Positions 8,596 through 17,102 are shown, counted from the stretch's first letter. The stretch is DNA of 64,000 bases from Paenibacillus uliginis N3/975 (GCF_900177425.1 NZ_LT840184.1:2380010-2444009), one strand, 5' to 3'. Notes: generated by a model not told the origin, from the sequence alone. A program made the numbers and translations.

Positions 8596-9528
8596 TTAAT
8601 ATAATAGCCTCCACATATAAAATGTCGCATAGGATTCCCAGTTTGCCCAGCCGGCTGAGAGCTTAAGAAGTTCATCACGGGACGGTTTCAGTTCCGATCC
8701 GAGAGCATGCTTTACAGCATTGTGCAAACCGACATCGTCGATAGGAAAGGCGGTAGGAATTCGCAAGCAGCGCATTAACACATAATTGGCAGTCCATGGC
8801 CCGATCCCCCGAATGCCTACCAATAATTTTTCGATTTTTTTATGGTCTCCGATCTGTAGCAATGCTTCCTTTGACAGCTTACCCTCTGCAAAAAGCTGAG
8901 CTATAGCAATTAGATACTCACGCTTCTTGACGGTCATCCGAAGATCCTCCATATCCGCTACCGAAAGGGCAGCGATCGTATCAGGTTCTGGAAATACATG
9001 AGACGTTATGCCATCAATTGTTACACTTCTACCGTAGGTTTCTACGAGCCGTCTTTTGAGTGTGAAGGCAAAGGCTAGATTGATTTGCTGTCCAAGAATC
9101 CCCCAGCAGACGGCTTCAAATAAATCCGGAATGCCCATATTTCGGAGTCCGTAAAAGGAATGGACCGTCTTCTGGAGAAGCACGTCCTGCTCGGCCATCT
9201 CATAAAAAGGAACAAGGTCTGTGTCCAGGTCAAACCATTCCCTAACATAGCGGACAATGGTTTCAAGGACGGCTGAATCTTTCGGTACGATATCTCCAAT
9301 AAGGGAGACCATAAGTGAATGGGGGACATCGGGATCTTCAAATATTTCAATGACATAAATATGTTGTCCGATTGGGAGAGCTTTATAAATCCTATTTTCG
9401 TGGATACGGTACAAACATTCATTGGGTGCATTGGTCAGGTAATTTAAGTTTTGTGAAAAGCTGAATTCCCGAGGCACCGGTAGTTTTAATAGCTGCCCTG
9501 CATTTTGTTGTTCGTATAGTTCAGTCAT
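8596..9528 (-). CDS. alkA: DNA-3-methyladenine glycosylase II (AlkA type)
   Basis: A 310-residue HhH-GPD superfamily glycosylase that excises alkylated bases from DNA. The helix-hairpin-helix is seen as LVGIRGIGPWTANYVLMRCL at about residues 235-255, followed by FPIDDVGLHNAV, which contains the catalytic Asp. An N-terminal AlkA-like domain precedes the HhH core. GGAGGA lies seven bases before ATG. The gene is divergent from adaA with a 147-bp shared upstream region. This fits a common adaptive response to methylation damage, as in Bacillus, where alkA and the ada operon are regulated together. Confidence 0.92.
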   Translation of the reverse strand: MTELYEQQNAGQLLKLPVPREFSFSQNLNYLTNAPNECLYRIHENRIYKALPIGQHIYVIEIFEDPDVPHSLMVSLIGDIVPKDSAVLETIVRYVREWFDLDTDLVPFYEMAEQDVLLQKTVHSFYGLRNMGIPDLFEAVCWGILGQQINLAFAFTLKRRLVETYGRSVTIDGITSHVFPEPDTIAALSVADMEDLRMTVKKREYLIAIAQLFAEGKLSKEALLQIGDHKKIEKLLVGIRGIGPWTANYVLMRCLRIPTAFPIDDVGLHNAVKHALGSELKPSRDELLKLSAGWANWESYATFYMWRLLY

Positions 9529-9619
9529 TATTATATTCCTCCAAAGTGAAGTGGCTTTCTCTACTTAGTTGTACCATATATTGAAACCTCAGCATTTCAT
9601 TATCTTGCTATTACATTCC

Positions 9620-9655
9620 ATAATGCGTACATACGTCCTTATGCGGGGGTATACT
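9620..9655 (+). promoter_or_regulatory. Putative AdaA-activated promoter
   Basis: TATACT (9650-9655) is a good -10 box 20 bp before the adaA start. The matching -35 position (9627-9632, GTACAT) is poor, as expected for an activator-dependent promoter. A short dyad CGTA-CA-TACG overlaps the -35 region and could be the Ada box. Binding by methylated AdaA is an inference from the family. Confidence 0.45.
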
Positions 9656-9675
9656 GAAGGTGGAGGTGAACCACC

Positions 9676-10311
9676 GTGAATAAAGAACGAATAAAAGACT
9701 CTATGGATCAAGAGCTTCCGGAAGATCCAGAAGGAGAGTATCTGTCTGATGAACAATGGAGTGCCATTATTAACAACGATTCCAGTTATGATGATCAGTT
9801 TTTTTATGCGGTAAGAACAACAGGGATATTTTGCAGACCTTCCTGCAAATCAAAAGCACCCATGAAATCAAATGTCCGAATTTTTCAAAATGCGGAACAG
9901 GCGCTGTCCGCCCATTTCCGGCCTTGCAAACGATGTAAACCTACGGGAGAGCGATTGCCGGACCGGGAATGGGTGGAACAGATTGAGATGTATATTGATA
10001 ACAACTACGCTGAGACGATCACACTGGAACACTTGGCTGATATTTGCCATGGTAGTCCCTATCATTTACAGCGAACTTTTAAAAGAGTAACAGGGATAAC
10101 TCCTGTTGAATATGTGCAACAGAAACGGATCGAGCAAGCGAAACAGAATCTAATCTACACGGACCAATCGGTCTCGGAAATATCGTTGAATGTTGGGATG
10201 GCCAATGTTCCTTACTTCATAACTTTGTTCAAGAAGAAGACCGGATATACCCCTAAGGAATACCGTTACCAACATCAAATACACCATTCTACGGAGGTAC
10301 AGAAACTATGA
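9676..10311 (+). CDS. adaA: Methylphosphotriester-DNA methyltransferase and AraC-type activator AdaA
   Basis: A 211-residue two-domain protein. The N-terminal Ada zinc domain (about residues 25-85) has the four cysteines in FCRPSCKSKAP and FRPCKRCKPTG; the first accepts a methyl group from methylphosphotriesters. The C-terminal AraC-type DNA-binding domain (about 100-205) has two HTH units (LEHLADICHGSPYHLQRTFK, and VSEISLNVGM...FKKKTGYTPKEYR). Methylation switches it into an activator of the repair genes. The start is GTG, following GGAGGTG at seven bases. It overlaps the next gene by 4 bp (ATGA), so the two are translationally coupled. Confidence 0.94.
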   Translation: MNKERIKDSMDQELPEDPEGEYLSDEQWSAIINNDSSYDDQFFYAVRTTGIFCRPSCKSKAPMKSNVRIFQNAEQALSAHFRPCKRCKPTGERLPDREWVEQIEMYIDNNYAETITLEHLADICHGSPYHLQRTFKRVTGITPVEYVQQKRIEQAKQNLIYTDQSVSEISLNVGMANVPYFITLFKKKTGYTPKEYRYQHQIHHSTEVQKL

Positions 10312-10880
10312 ACACAGAACAAAGAGACAAGGCAGTACCTATCTACTGGACATTATTAAACGATCAAAAGTGGAGTCTGCATATGGCTGCTACGGAAAAG
10401 GGACTTTGTTTTGTGGGCTCCAACAATCAAGCGATAGATGAACTAATCGATTGGGCACAAACTCGTTATCCAGGAAGCCCGATCATTAGAGATGATGAGA
10501 TGTTACTCCCATATGTTAAAGAACTTCTCGAATATTTAAGAGGAGAGCGTAAGATATTCAGCAAGCCGATTGATGTTCGGGGAACCCCCTTTCAGATTGC
10601 GGTGTGGAATGCTTTGAGTGAAATACCTTACGGATTAACGAAATCGTATTCAGATATTGCACAGCATATTCAAAAGCCTTCTTCGGTAAGAGCGGTTGGA
10701 ACAGCAATAGGAGCGAATCCACTGTTAATCACCGTGCCATGTCACCGAGTTATAGGTAAGAATGGATCACTGACAGGATACCGGGGAGGTCTGGAGATGA
10801 AAACCAGGCTGTTGGAGTTGGAGAAGAAAGACCTGGTGATTCCAGCAGAGGGGAGCAGGCTGCGTGTCTCTACTTCTTAA
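10308..10880 (+). CDS. adaB: Methylated-DNA-[protein]-cysteine S-methyltransferase
   Basis: A 190-residue suicide enzyme that transfers methyl groups from O6-methylguanine to its own cysteine. The active-site motif VPCHRVIGKNGSLTGYRGG is at about residues 143-161, and the DNA-binding part contains GTPFQIAVWNALSEIPYG. Length and order match AdaB/Ogt. It is the second gene of the alkylation-response operon, coupled to adaA by a 4-bp overlap, and its own 3' end overlaps the next gene by 17 bp. Confidence 0.94.
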   Translation: MNTEQRDKAVPIYWTLLNDQKWSLHMAATEKGLCFVGSNNQAIDELIDWAQTRYPGSPIIRDDEMLLPYVKELLEYLRGERKIFSKPIDVRGTPFQIAVWNALSEIPYGLTKSYSDIAQHIQKPSSVRAVGTAIGANPLLITVPCHRVIGKNGSLTGYRGGLEMKTRLLELEKKDLVIPAEGSRLRVSTS

Positions 10881-11577
10881 AGAACGGGTTACCGGACTGG
10901 ATTGGCCCCTTATCCAGCACCACCTGGATGAACAGGGGTTCGCTAAACTCCCGGTGCTATTCGGCAATAACGAATGCCAAGAGTTGATGGATGCATATGA
11001 GGAAGAGACGCGCTATCGCAGTACGATCAATATGTCCAGATACCGGTTTGGAGCAGGGGAGTACAAGTATTTTCAAGCACCTCTTCCAGACTTACTGCAG
11101 CAACTAAGAGAGGCTCTCTATCCAGAGTTGTCCAGAACAGCGAACCGATGGTCCGAATATATGGGAAAGAAGCAAGATTACCCGGATCACTTAGAGGAAT
11201 TTCTGGAAGTATGTCATGAACAGGGACAGACTCGCCCAACGCCACTCATCCTGAAATATGAAGAAGGAGGATATAACTGTCTTCATCAGGACTTGTACGG
11301 CGATATATCCTTTCCCTTTCAGGTCGTATTTGCAATAAATCAGCGGGAAAAGGATTATACCGGAGGACAATTTGTACTGATGGAGCAGCGTCCCCGAGCA
11401 CAGAGCAGAGGTCATGCCATCACCCTGGAACAGGGGGAGGGGCTTATTTTTCCAACACAGCACAGACCTGTGCTGGGATCGCGAGGTTATTACAAAACAA
11501 CGATGAGGCATGGAGTCAGTACGATTACTTCCGGGACACGCTTTAGCCTTGGTATCATCTTTCATGACGCCAAGTGA
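10864..11577 (+). CDS. 2-oxoglutarate/Fe(II)-dependent oxygenase of the alkylation operon
   Basis: A 237-residue protein with the non-haem iron facial triad: His and Asp in LHQDLYG (about residues 140-146) and the distal His in TTMRHGVS (about 217-221), with Arg for 2-oxoglutarate in GTRFSLG. It is not AlkB by sequence pattern; it resembles uncharacterised oxygenases of the COG3826 kind. The start is GTG inside the previous gene with GAGGGGAG upstream. Its place behind adaA and adaB strongly suggests a role in repairing alkylated nucleic acid, but the substrate is inferred only from context. Confidence 0.82.
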   Translation: MSLLLKERVTGLDWPLIQHHLDEQGFAKLPVLFGNNECQELMDAYEEETRYRSTINMSRYRFGAGEYKYFQAPLPDLLQQLREALYPELSRTANRWSEYMGKKQDYPDHLEEFLEVCHEQGQTRPTPLILKYEEGGYNCLHQDLYGDISFPFQVVFAINQREKDYTGGQFVLMEQRPRAQSRGHAITLEQGEGLIFPTQHRPVLGSRGYYKTTMRHGVSTITSGTRFSLGIIFHDAK

Positions 11578-11614
11578 AAAACCGACGCATGACTCTGCGA
11601 CTCAAAAGAGCAAG

Positions 11615-11654
11615 GAAGCCTTCTGCCATCTCGGGATGGTAGAAGGCTTTTTTC
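11615..11654 (+). terminator. Terminator of the ada operon
   Basis: AAGCCTTCTGCCATC and GATGGTAGAAGGCTT form a long hairpin followed by TTTTT. Confidence 0.92.
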
Positions 11655-11825
11655 TAAGCCAATAATTTTTGAATTTCCAATTGTCGTTCATACAAATGAG
11701 TGCGACCGAGATAAAATAACATTTCTAATTACATCGTATCGTACAGCCTTTTCTTTGATATCATGTAGTTAGTACCTTGAGGGATCATTTAGCCATACAG
11801 ATAAAAATAAGGAGGTTGATTGAAA

Positions 11826-12542
11826 ATGATAAAGCCTCTTGCAATGCTTCCGCTGGGTGATTCGGCGGTACTTATCGAGTTAGGTCAAGTAATCAGCGAG
11901 TCGGTACACCGTCAGGTTCATGCTGCTTCGCAGTACATCGAGAACCATCCGTTTCCGGGTTACATCGAATGCATTCCTTCCTTCACAACAGTAAGTATCC
12001 ACTACGACTTGCTCAAGCTACCCAGGCGTGACGGAGTCAGCTCTTCCTTTGAAGTTGTATGCTCACTTCTGAATGAATTGTTAAGTGAAATTGAGATTCA
12101 GGAAGAGCGGAGCCCTGTAGTCGTCGATATTCCGGTATGTTATGAAGAGGAATACGGACCCGATTTGGAAGTTGTAGCTACTATAAACGAGTTGACTCCG
12201 GAAGAAGTGATTCATATTCATACCGGGCAGGACTATCTTATATATGCACTCGGTTTTACTCCAGGCTTTCCTTATGTCGGTGGAGTATCTGAACAGATCT
12301 CGGCTCCTCGAAAAAGCACACCAAGACTTAAAGTTCCTTCTGGATCGGTCGGGATAGCAGGGAATCAGACAGGAATTTACCCAATCGAAACACCTGGTGG
12401 GTGGCAGATAATCGGCCGGACACCACTGGCTTTGTTTCTTCCGGAACAATATCCTCCGACGCTGCTTGAAGGGGGGCAATACATAAGGTTCCGGAGAATA
12501 GACCGTGAGGAGTTTTCATTTCTGAGAGGTGGCAGCGTATGA
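11826..12542 (+). CDS. pxpB: 5-oxoprolinase subunit PxpB
   Basis: A 238-residue KipI/PxpB protein, one of three subunits of the ATP-dependent 5-oxoprolinase that turns pyroglutamate into glutamate. Family motifs seen: MLPLGDSAVLIELG at the N-terminus, ALGFTPGFPYVGG at about 140-152, and PRLKVPSGSVGIAGNQTGIY further on. ATG at 11826 is ten bases after GGAGG; the TTG two codons earlier (four bases after it) is an alternative start. The stop overlaps the start of pxpC (ATGA), so they are coupled. It is the first gene of pxpB-pxpC-pxpA-pcp. Confidence 0.94.
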   Translation: MIKPLAMLPLGDSAVLIELGQVISESVHRQVHAASQYIENHPFPGYIECIPSFTTVSIHYDLLKLPRRDGVSSSFEVVCSLLNELLSEIEIQEERSPVVVDIPVCYEEEYGPDLEVVATINELTPEEVIHIHTGQDYLIYALGFTPGFPYVGGVSEQISAPRKSTPRLKVPSGSVGIAGNQTGIYPIETPGGWQIIGRTPLALFLPEQYPPTLLEGGQYIRFRRIDREEFSFLRGGSV

Positions 12543-13561
12543 GCATAACAGTTATTAAACCTGGGTTATTGTCCACCGTCCAGGATTTGGGAAGATCACG
12601 GTATGGTAAATACGGGGTAAGCATGTCGGGCGCAATGGATCACTTTTCTCATCGCACAGCGAATTGGCTGGTCGGAAACGATGAAAGAGAGGCCACGCTT
12701 GAATTGACCTGGTCGGGCTTCACCACTCAATTCGAGCAGGATCAATGGATTGCAATCACTGGAGGAGATTTTTCGCCTGCAATTGAAGGTGTAAGTGTTC
12801 CGATGTGGCGGCCGGTGTTTGTTCGAAGAGGCAGTATACTCACTTTTCATAAACCAATTACCGGATGCAGATCATACTTGGCTGTCTCAGGTGGAATCGA
12901 TGTCCCTGAGCTGCTGGGCAGTCGCAGCACCTATTTACGCGCTGGAATTGGTGGATTTCAAGGTAGGGCATTAAAGTCCGGGGATGTGATATGTGTCAAA
13001 CCCGGCGGGTTCAACAAACATCCGATCGAATTTGATGAAGGCAGTTCTTTTTACTCGGTAAAATGGTCGGTTCCAACGACTTTATTTCCTTCCTATCACG
13101 ATCATCCGACGATTCGTGTTACCTGCGGAAACCAATTTGATGATTTCGAAATGGAAAGCAGGAAGTCTCTGTATGATCAGACTTTTCAAGTGACACCCCA
13201 ATCGGACCGCATGGGATACCGTTTGTCAGGAGCGCCGTTACGTTTAAGTTCAGTAGGTGAGTACACATCCGAAGCCGTGTCGCTGGGCACCGTTCAGGTC
13301 CCGGCCGACGGGCAGCCAATCATTCTGATGGCGGACCGTCAGACCCATGGAGGATATCCGAAGATAGCGCAAGTCGCGAGCATTGATATTCCGGTTATAG
13401 CCCAGGTGCCACCTGGGAGCTCTATACGATTCAGCGAGATTACCTTGAAGGAAGCCGAAACGTTATTTATTGAATGGAGCCAGAAGATCCGGTTTCTGTC
13501 CAAGATGATCTATATGAGGTTAAAGGAGGAGTTTCATGTTACAGGTGGATCTGAATTGTGA
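12539..13561 (+). CDS. pxpC: 5-oxoprolinase subunit PxpC
   Basis: A 340-residue KipA/PxpC protein with the cyclophilin-like carboxyltransferase domain shared with urea amidolyase. Motifs: ITVIKPGLLSTVQDLGR at the N-terminus, VSMSGAMDHFSHRTANWLVG at about 27-46, and HGGYPKIAQVASIDIPVIAQ near the C-terminus. It acts with PxpA and PxpB in the cytoplasm. It overlaps pxpB by 4 bp and pxpA by 26 bp, tight packing that fits a stoichiometric complex. Confidence 0.94.
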   Translation: MSITVIKPGLLSTVQDLGRSRYGKYGVSMSGAMDHFSHRTANWLVGNDEREATLELTWSGFTTQFEQDQWIAITGGDFSPAIEGVSVPMWRPVFVRRGSILTFHKPITGCRSYLAVSGGIDVPELLGSRSTYLRAGIGGFQGRALKSGDVICVKPGGFNKHPIEFDEGSSFYSVKWSVPTTLFPSYHDHPTIRVTCGNQFDDFEMESRKSLYDQTFQVTPQSDRMGYRLSGAPLRLSSVGEYTSEAVSLGTVQVPADGQPIILMADRQTHGGYPKIAQVASIDIPVIAQVPPGSSIRFSEITLKEAETLFIEWSQKIRFLSKMIYMRLKEEFHVTGGSEL

Positions 13562-14297
13562 TATGGGAGAGAGCTTCGGTGCATACCGTATAAATATGGA
13601 TGAAGAGTTAATGAATCATGTAACCTCAGCTAACATTGCCTGCGGGTTCCATGCCGGAGATCCAGCCGTGATGCGTTCTACCGTTAAACAAGCGCTCAGT
13701 AAAGGAATATCTCTCGGTGCCCATCCCGGACTACCGGATCTTGCGGGCTTCGGGAGAAGAAACATGGATATTACACCGGACGAAGCCTATGACATGGTTA
13801 CTTATCAGATTGGTGCACTTGACGCATTTGCCAAACAGGAAGGAGGCGTCCTGCGGCATGTGAAGCCGCACGGCGCTCTGTACAATATGGCAGCCACCTC
13901 CAGACCTCTTGCTGATGCAATAGCTGCCGCCGTTCAAGGTATCGATTCAAGCCTGATCTTGTATGGTCTATCTGGCAGTGAGTTGATTCAAGCCGGGCAG
14001 AGACTGGGGCTGTCAACAGCTCAAGAGGTGTTTGCAGACCGCACATATCAGGATAACGGTTCGTTAACTCCCAGACGGTTGTCAGGTGCGCTGATTACCG
14101 ATTCCGAACAAGCCGTACAACAGGTTATCCGTATGGTGAAGGAAAAGGTGGTCCTATCTACATCTGGCAAGAGAATACCGATTCAAGCGGATACGGTGTG
14201 TATTCATGGAGACGGAGCCTATGCTTCCATGTTTGCATCCGTGCTTTGTTCCCGGCTTGCGGCCGAGGGAGTCGTTGTGAAAGCTGTTCGCGAGTGA
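13536..14297 (+). CDS. pxpA: 5-oxoprolinase subunit PxpA (LamB/YcsF family)
   Basis: A 253-residue LamB/YcsF protein. Conserved segments appear in order: DLNCDMGESFGAY, ANIACGFHAGDP, GAHPGLPDLAGFGRR, RHVKPHGALYN, FADRTYQDNGSLTPR and VCIHGDG, which supply the metal and substrate residues of the family. It carries out the hydrolytic part of the 5-oxoproline reaction with PxpBC. The ATG lies inside the 3' end of pxpC, eight bases after AAAGGAGG. Confidence 0.95.
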   Translation: MLQVDLNCDMGESFGAYRINMDEELMNHVTSANIACGFHAGDPAVMRSTVKQALSKGISLGAHPGLPDLAGFGRRNMDITPDEAYDMVTYQIGALDAFAKQEGGVLRHVKPHGALYNMAATSRPLADAIAAAVQGIDSSLILYGLSGSELIQAGQRLGLSTAQEVFADRTYQDNGSLTPRRLSGALITDSEQAVQQVIRMVKEKVVLSTSGKRIPIQADTVCIHGDGAYASMFASVLCSRLAAEGVVVKAVRE

Positions 14298-14344
14298 GCA
14301 AGAGAATTGATTCATATTAACGATGACTATTAGGAGGCACTTCT

Positions 14345-14992
14345 ATGAAAATATTAATATCCGGCTTTGAGCCTTTTGGCGGCAGCAGCATAAATCCGAC
14401 AGAGCGACTAATACAGGAAATTGTAAATATACCTTTTGAAAATGTAGAGCTCAGAACAATATTGCTGCCTGTTTATTTTGATGAGTGTGCCGAATTGCTA
14501 CTGCGTGAGATGGAATCTTTCAAACCTGATGCGGTTATTGCCTGCGGAGTTGCGGCCGGCCGGACATCTATTACCCCGGAACGCATCGCAGTGAATGTTA
14601 AAGATATCGCTCCTGATTCACCATATCCAGACAATCGGGGCGGCCGGCCGCAGGATGAGCTGATTCAACCGGGAAGCCCTGATGGGCTGTTCAGCCGACT
14701 GCCGATCCGCAAGCTGGTTGATCGGATGCGGGAACAAGGGATACCGGCCTCCATCTCCAACACAGCTGGAACTTTTATTTGCAACAATACGATGTATGCT
14801 GTGCTGGACTATATCCGGATTCATAACTTACCGATGCTTGGAGGTTTTGTTCACTTTCCGGCATCGACTGAAATGGCAGTGGACAAGCCCGGGCTCCCGA
14901 CATTAACTCACGATTCGATGTTAAAAGGGCTGGAAGTCATCATTCAGACTACAATTGAAGAGTTGAAACATGGATTACAGGCAACGAAATAA
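14345..14992 (+). CDS. pcp: Pyroglutamyl-peptidase I
   Basis: A 215-residue cysteine peptidase that removes N-terminal pyroglutamate from peptides. The catalytic Glu is in TSITPERIAVN, Cys in TAGTFICNNTMY and His in GGFVHFPAS, all at the usual spacing. MKILISGFEPFGG at the N-terminus is diagnostic. It follows pxpA by 47 bp with AGGAGGC upstream. Its product, free 5-oxoproline, is the substrate of PxpABC, so the operon forms a complete salvage route from blocked peptides to glutamate. Confidence 0.96.
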   Translation: MKILISGFEPFGGSSINPTERLIQEIVNIPFENVELRTILLPVYFDECAELLLREMESFKPDAVIACGVAAGRTSITPERIAVNVKDIAPDSPYPDNRGGRPQDELIQPGSPDGLFSRLPIRKLVDRMREQGIPASISNTAGTFICNNTMYAVLDYIRIHNLPMLGGFVHFPASTEMAVDKPGLPTLTHDSMLKGLEVIIQTTIEELKHGLQATK

Positions 14993-15070
14993 GAACCGTG
15001 CAATGCACATGCAGCGATCAACCATCTGTTCAACGGTTTCTGCTGATCTTCTGGTTAAAGTTTCTGAACA

Positions 15071-15107
15071 TACAAGAAGCCGCTCATCCCGAGCGGCTTC
15101 TTGTATT
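15071..15107 (+). terminator. Terminator of the pxp-pcp operon
   Basis: TACAAGAAGCCGCTC and GAGCGGCTTCTTGTA form a perfect 15-bp hairpin followed by TTT. Confidence 0.92.
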
Positions 15108-15173
15108 TAATCTGATAAACTAGGGCCTGTCTTCAAACTATAAAACTAGCATTATAAGTGGTAAAATCAGGTT

Positions 15174-15548
15174 ATGAAGAGACGATACGAAATACATGAC
15201 GATCAGTGGGAACTTATCAAAGACGTGTTGCCAGCCGAACGAAAGAAACAAGGAGGACGACCTGCAAAAAATAACCGGACCATGCTCAATGCCATGCTCT
15301 GGATTGCTAGAACCGGCGCGCCTTGGCGCGATTTACCGGAGTATTATGGTCCCTGGAAATCGGTTTACACTCGGTTTCGTCGGTGGCAAATGTCAGGCGT
15401 ATGGGAGCGAGTCCTTGAACAGATTTCGATTGAACCCGACTTCGAAAATGTGATGATCGATGCGACGATTGTTCGCGTTCATCAACATGGAGCCGGAGCA
15501 AAAGGGGGCAGCAATTTCAGGCAATCGGCCGCTCCAGAGGCGGATTAA
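15174..15548 (+). CDS. IS427-group transposase, OrfA (5' part)
   Basis: 124 residues holding the DUF4096-type N-terminal domain (YEIHDDQWELIKDVLP, RTGAPWRDLPEYYGPW) and the first catalytic Asp in MIDATIVRVHQHG. The frame ends shortly after GCA AAA GGG GGC. A -1 slip on the G5 run (15504-15508) joins it to OrfB and restores AKGGQQFQAIGRSRGG, the usual family sequence. So the full DDE transposase is probably made by programmed -1 frameshifting, as described for this IS group. Confidence 0.9.
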   Translation: MKRRYEIHDDQWELIKDVLPAERKKQGGRPAKNNRTMLNAMLWIARTGAPWRDLPEYYGPWKSVYTRFRRWQMSGVWERVLEQISIEPDFENVMIDATIVRVHQHGAGAKGGSNFRQSAAPEAD

Positions 15549-15937
15549 CAACCAAAATCCATGCAATTGTAGATGCGCTGGGTAACCCTTTGCGTTTTGA
15601 ACTCACCGGCGGCCAAAATCATGATTGTGTGACCGGTTATGACATGTTGAAATGCATGGAACTCGCTGGAGCAAACGTGTTGGCTGATCGAGCTTATGAC
15701 ACCAATGATATTCTCGATTTTCTTCATGAGCAGCAGGCTCAGCCCGTGATTCCGAGCAAAAAATCTCGTAAGATTCAGCGTGAATGTGACTGGTGGCTCT
15801 ACAAAGAACGTCATGAAATCGAATGTTTTTTCAACAAGATTAAACACTACCGCCGGATAGCTACCCGGTTCGATAAATTAGCCTGTACGTTTAGAGCTTT
15901 TTTGACACTGGCTTCCATTATGGTTTGGTTGGCTTAG
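15506..15937 (+). CDS. IS427-group transposase, OrfB (3' part, -1 frame)
   Basis: The -1-frame continuation of OrfA. It carries QAIGRSRGGLTTKIHAIVD, the second catalytic Asp in VLADRAYDTNDILD, and the catalytic Glu in ERHEIECFFNKIKHYRRIAT. There is no good independent start, so expression by frameshift from OrfA is more likely than separate initiation. It ends one base before the right inverted repeat. Confidence 0.85.
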   Translation, partial: GQQFQAIGRSRGGLTTKIHAIVDALGNPLRFELTGGQNHDCVTGYDMLKCMELAGANVLADRAYDTNDILDFLHEQQAQPVIPSKKSRKIQRECDWWLYKERHEIECFFNKIKHYRRIATRFDKLACTFRAFLTLASIMVWLA

Positions 15938-15968
15938 GTTTGAAGACAGGCCCTAGTCTGCATTATGT

Positions 15969-17102
15969 TTATTTATATTTTACGATAATCGCATTGCTGA
16001 TCTGGCGTCCAGGTGACGTAAGATAAGAACCGTTGTAATAAAGGCCGCTGGAAGCACCGCCATCCAAATTCATGGCCTGATATGCACCAGCTTGTTTCAT
16101 GATTTCAGCGAGCTGTGGAATGGTAGCGCCACCCGTCGTTAACAAGATGAGCTTATGATCCTTCGTAATGCCCAGAGCACTCCGAGCTCCGCCTCCGGTC
16201 AGGATTTTCGGATCACGGAACCCTTCTTTTTTAACATCAAGAGAAACCTTACCGTTTACGACTAATCGTGGACCTGCTTGTACGGCACCCGCCGATTTGC
16301 CTGACGTAAAGTGTTCTTTAAAATCCAGACCAGGGAGTAACTGAGCAAGGTTATTGGAGTCAAAAGTAAATACCGTTCGTCTGTCGGCAGGACTGTCTTT
16401 CAGAAGGTTGCCGCCTCCGACGATGTAACCATAAGGTGTTCTGTAAGAGCCTGGTGAGTATGCGTCAAAAAACGTTCCATTGATCGCTGTTACGGCGTTA
16501 TTGCGTTTGGCCAAACTGCGCAAGTCTTCGACCTTGCCTACTTTATTGCCGGCAAGTACAACACCCAGTTCTACCTTGGGGTGAAGCAAAGAGACCGTAA
16601 CGGTCTGTGCACTGAATGTACGCGAACCGACCTTAAAGGATTTACGTGAGGATACGATTGGCTTGGAGCTGGACGGAATTAGTGTGCCTGAAAGAACCGG
16701 CAAGGGGGTCGTAGTCTCCCCCTGGGAGATTTGGACCGACGAAGTATCTTTATTCCATGAAATATTGAGATTCAAATGTTGGCTAATAAATTGTAGTGGT
16801 ACAAACGTATTACCGTTATCACGGAAAGGGGCTGCCTTTATTTCAGTCTTCTTGCCATTTACGTATGCCGTTCGTTTGCCAACATAGAGAGTAAGATTGG
16901 TATCTTCCATGGAGATATCGATTTTTTTCTGAGCTGATTGATAGTTGACCTTGATCCCTTCGTAGCTTTTTAACAATCCAACAGGAATGAAGGACTGACT
17001 GCTCTTATCCACATATACCAGCATTTTTGCTGGGGATGCGGCGTAGAGTGGCGTAACCAGTGTGAGCATGGCTAGCAGAACTAAAGCGGTGATTCTTTTC
17101 AT
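15969..17102 (-). CDS. Exported phosphodiester glycosidase-like protein with copper amine oxidase N-terminal domain
   Basis: 377 residues. A signal peptide (MKRITALVLLAMLTLVTPLYA) is followed by a copper-amine-oxidase-N stalk domain (about 25-125, with FVPLQFISQHLNLNISWN), a Ser/Pro linker, and a NAGPA/DUF2233 domain (about 150-377). The latter shows AINGTFFDAYSPGSYRTPYG and MNLDGGASSGLYYNG, motifs of phosphodiester alpha-N-acetylglucosaminidases. It is secreted and may act on wall-linked glycan phosphodiesters. The start at 17102 follows AAAGGAGAA; 11 upstream codons are excluded because they lack a ribosome site and would bury the signal peptide. Divergent from the Ig-like protein gene. Confidence 0.87.
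   Translation of the reverse strand: MKRITALVLLAMLTLVTPLYAASPAKMLVYVDKSSQSFIPVGLLKSYEGIKVNYQSAQKKIDISMEDTNLTLYVGKRTAYVNGKKTEIKAAPFRDNGNTFVPLQFISQHLNLNISWNKDTSSVQISQGETTTPLPVLSGTLIPSSSKPIVSSRKSFKVGSRTFSAQTVTVSLLHPKVELGVVLAGNKVGKVEDLRSLAKRNNAVTAINGTFFDAYSPGSYRTPYGYIVGGGNLLKDSPADRRTVFTFDSNNLAQLLPGLDFKEHFTSGKSAGAVQAGPRLVVNGKVSLDVKKEGFRDPKILTGGGARSALGITKDHKLILLTTGGATIPQLAEIMKQAGAYQAMNLDGGASSGLYYNGSYLTSPGRQISNAIIVKYK

Larger units (their letters stand above)
15123..15953 (+). mobile_element. IS5 family, IS427-group insertion sequence, apparently intact
   Basis: Perfect 16-bp terminal inverted repeats (GGGCCTGTCTTCAAAC at 15123-15138, its complement at 15938-15953) bound an 831-bp element. TA is duplicated at both edges (15121-15122, 15954-15955) within a CTAG-like target. 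It carries a transposase in two overlapping frames with all DDE residues retained. It landed between two terminal regions, after the pcp terminator and before the 3' end of a convergent gene, so it disrupts nothing visible. Perfect repeats and open frames suggest recent insertion. Confidence 0.93.
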
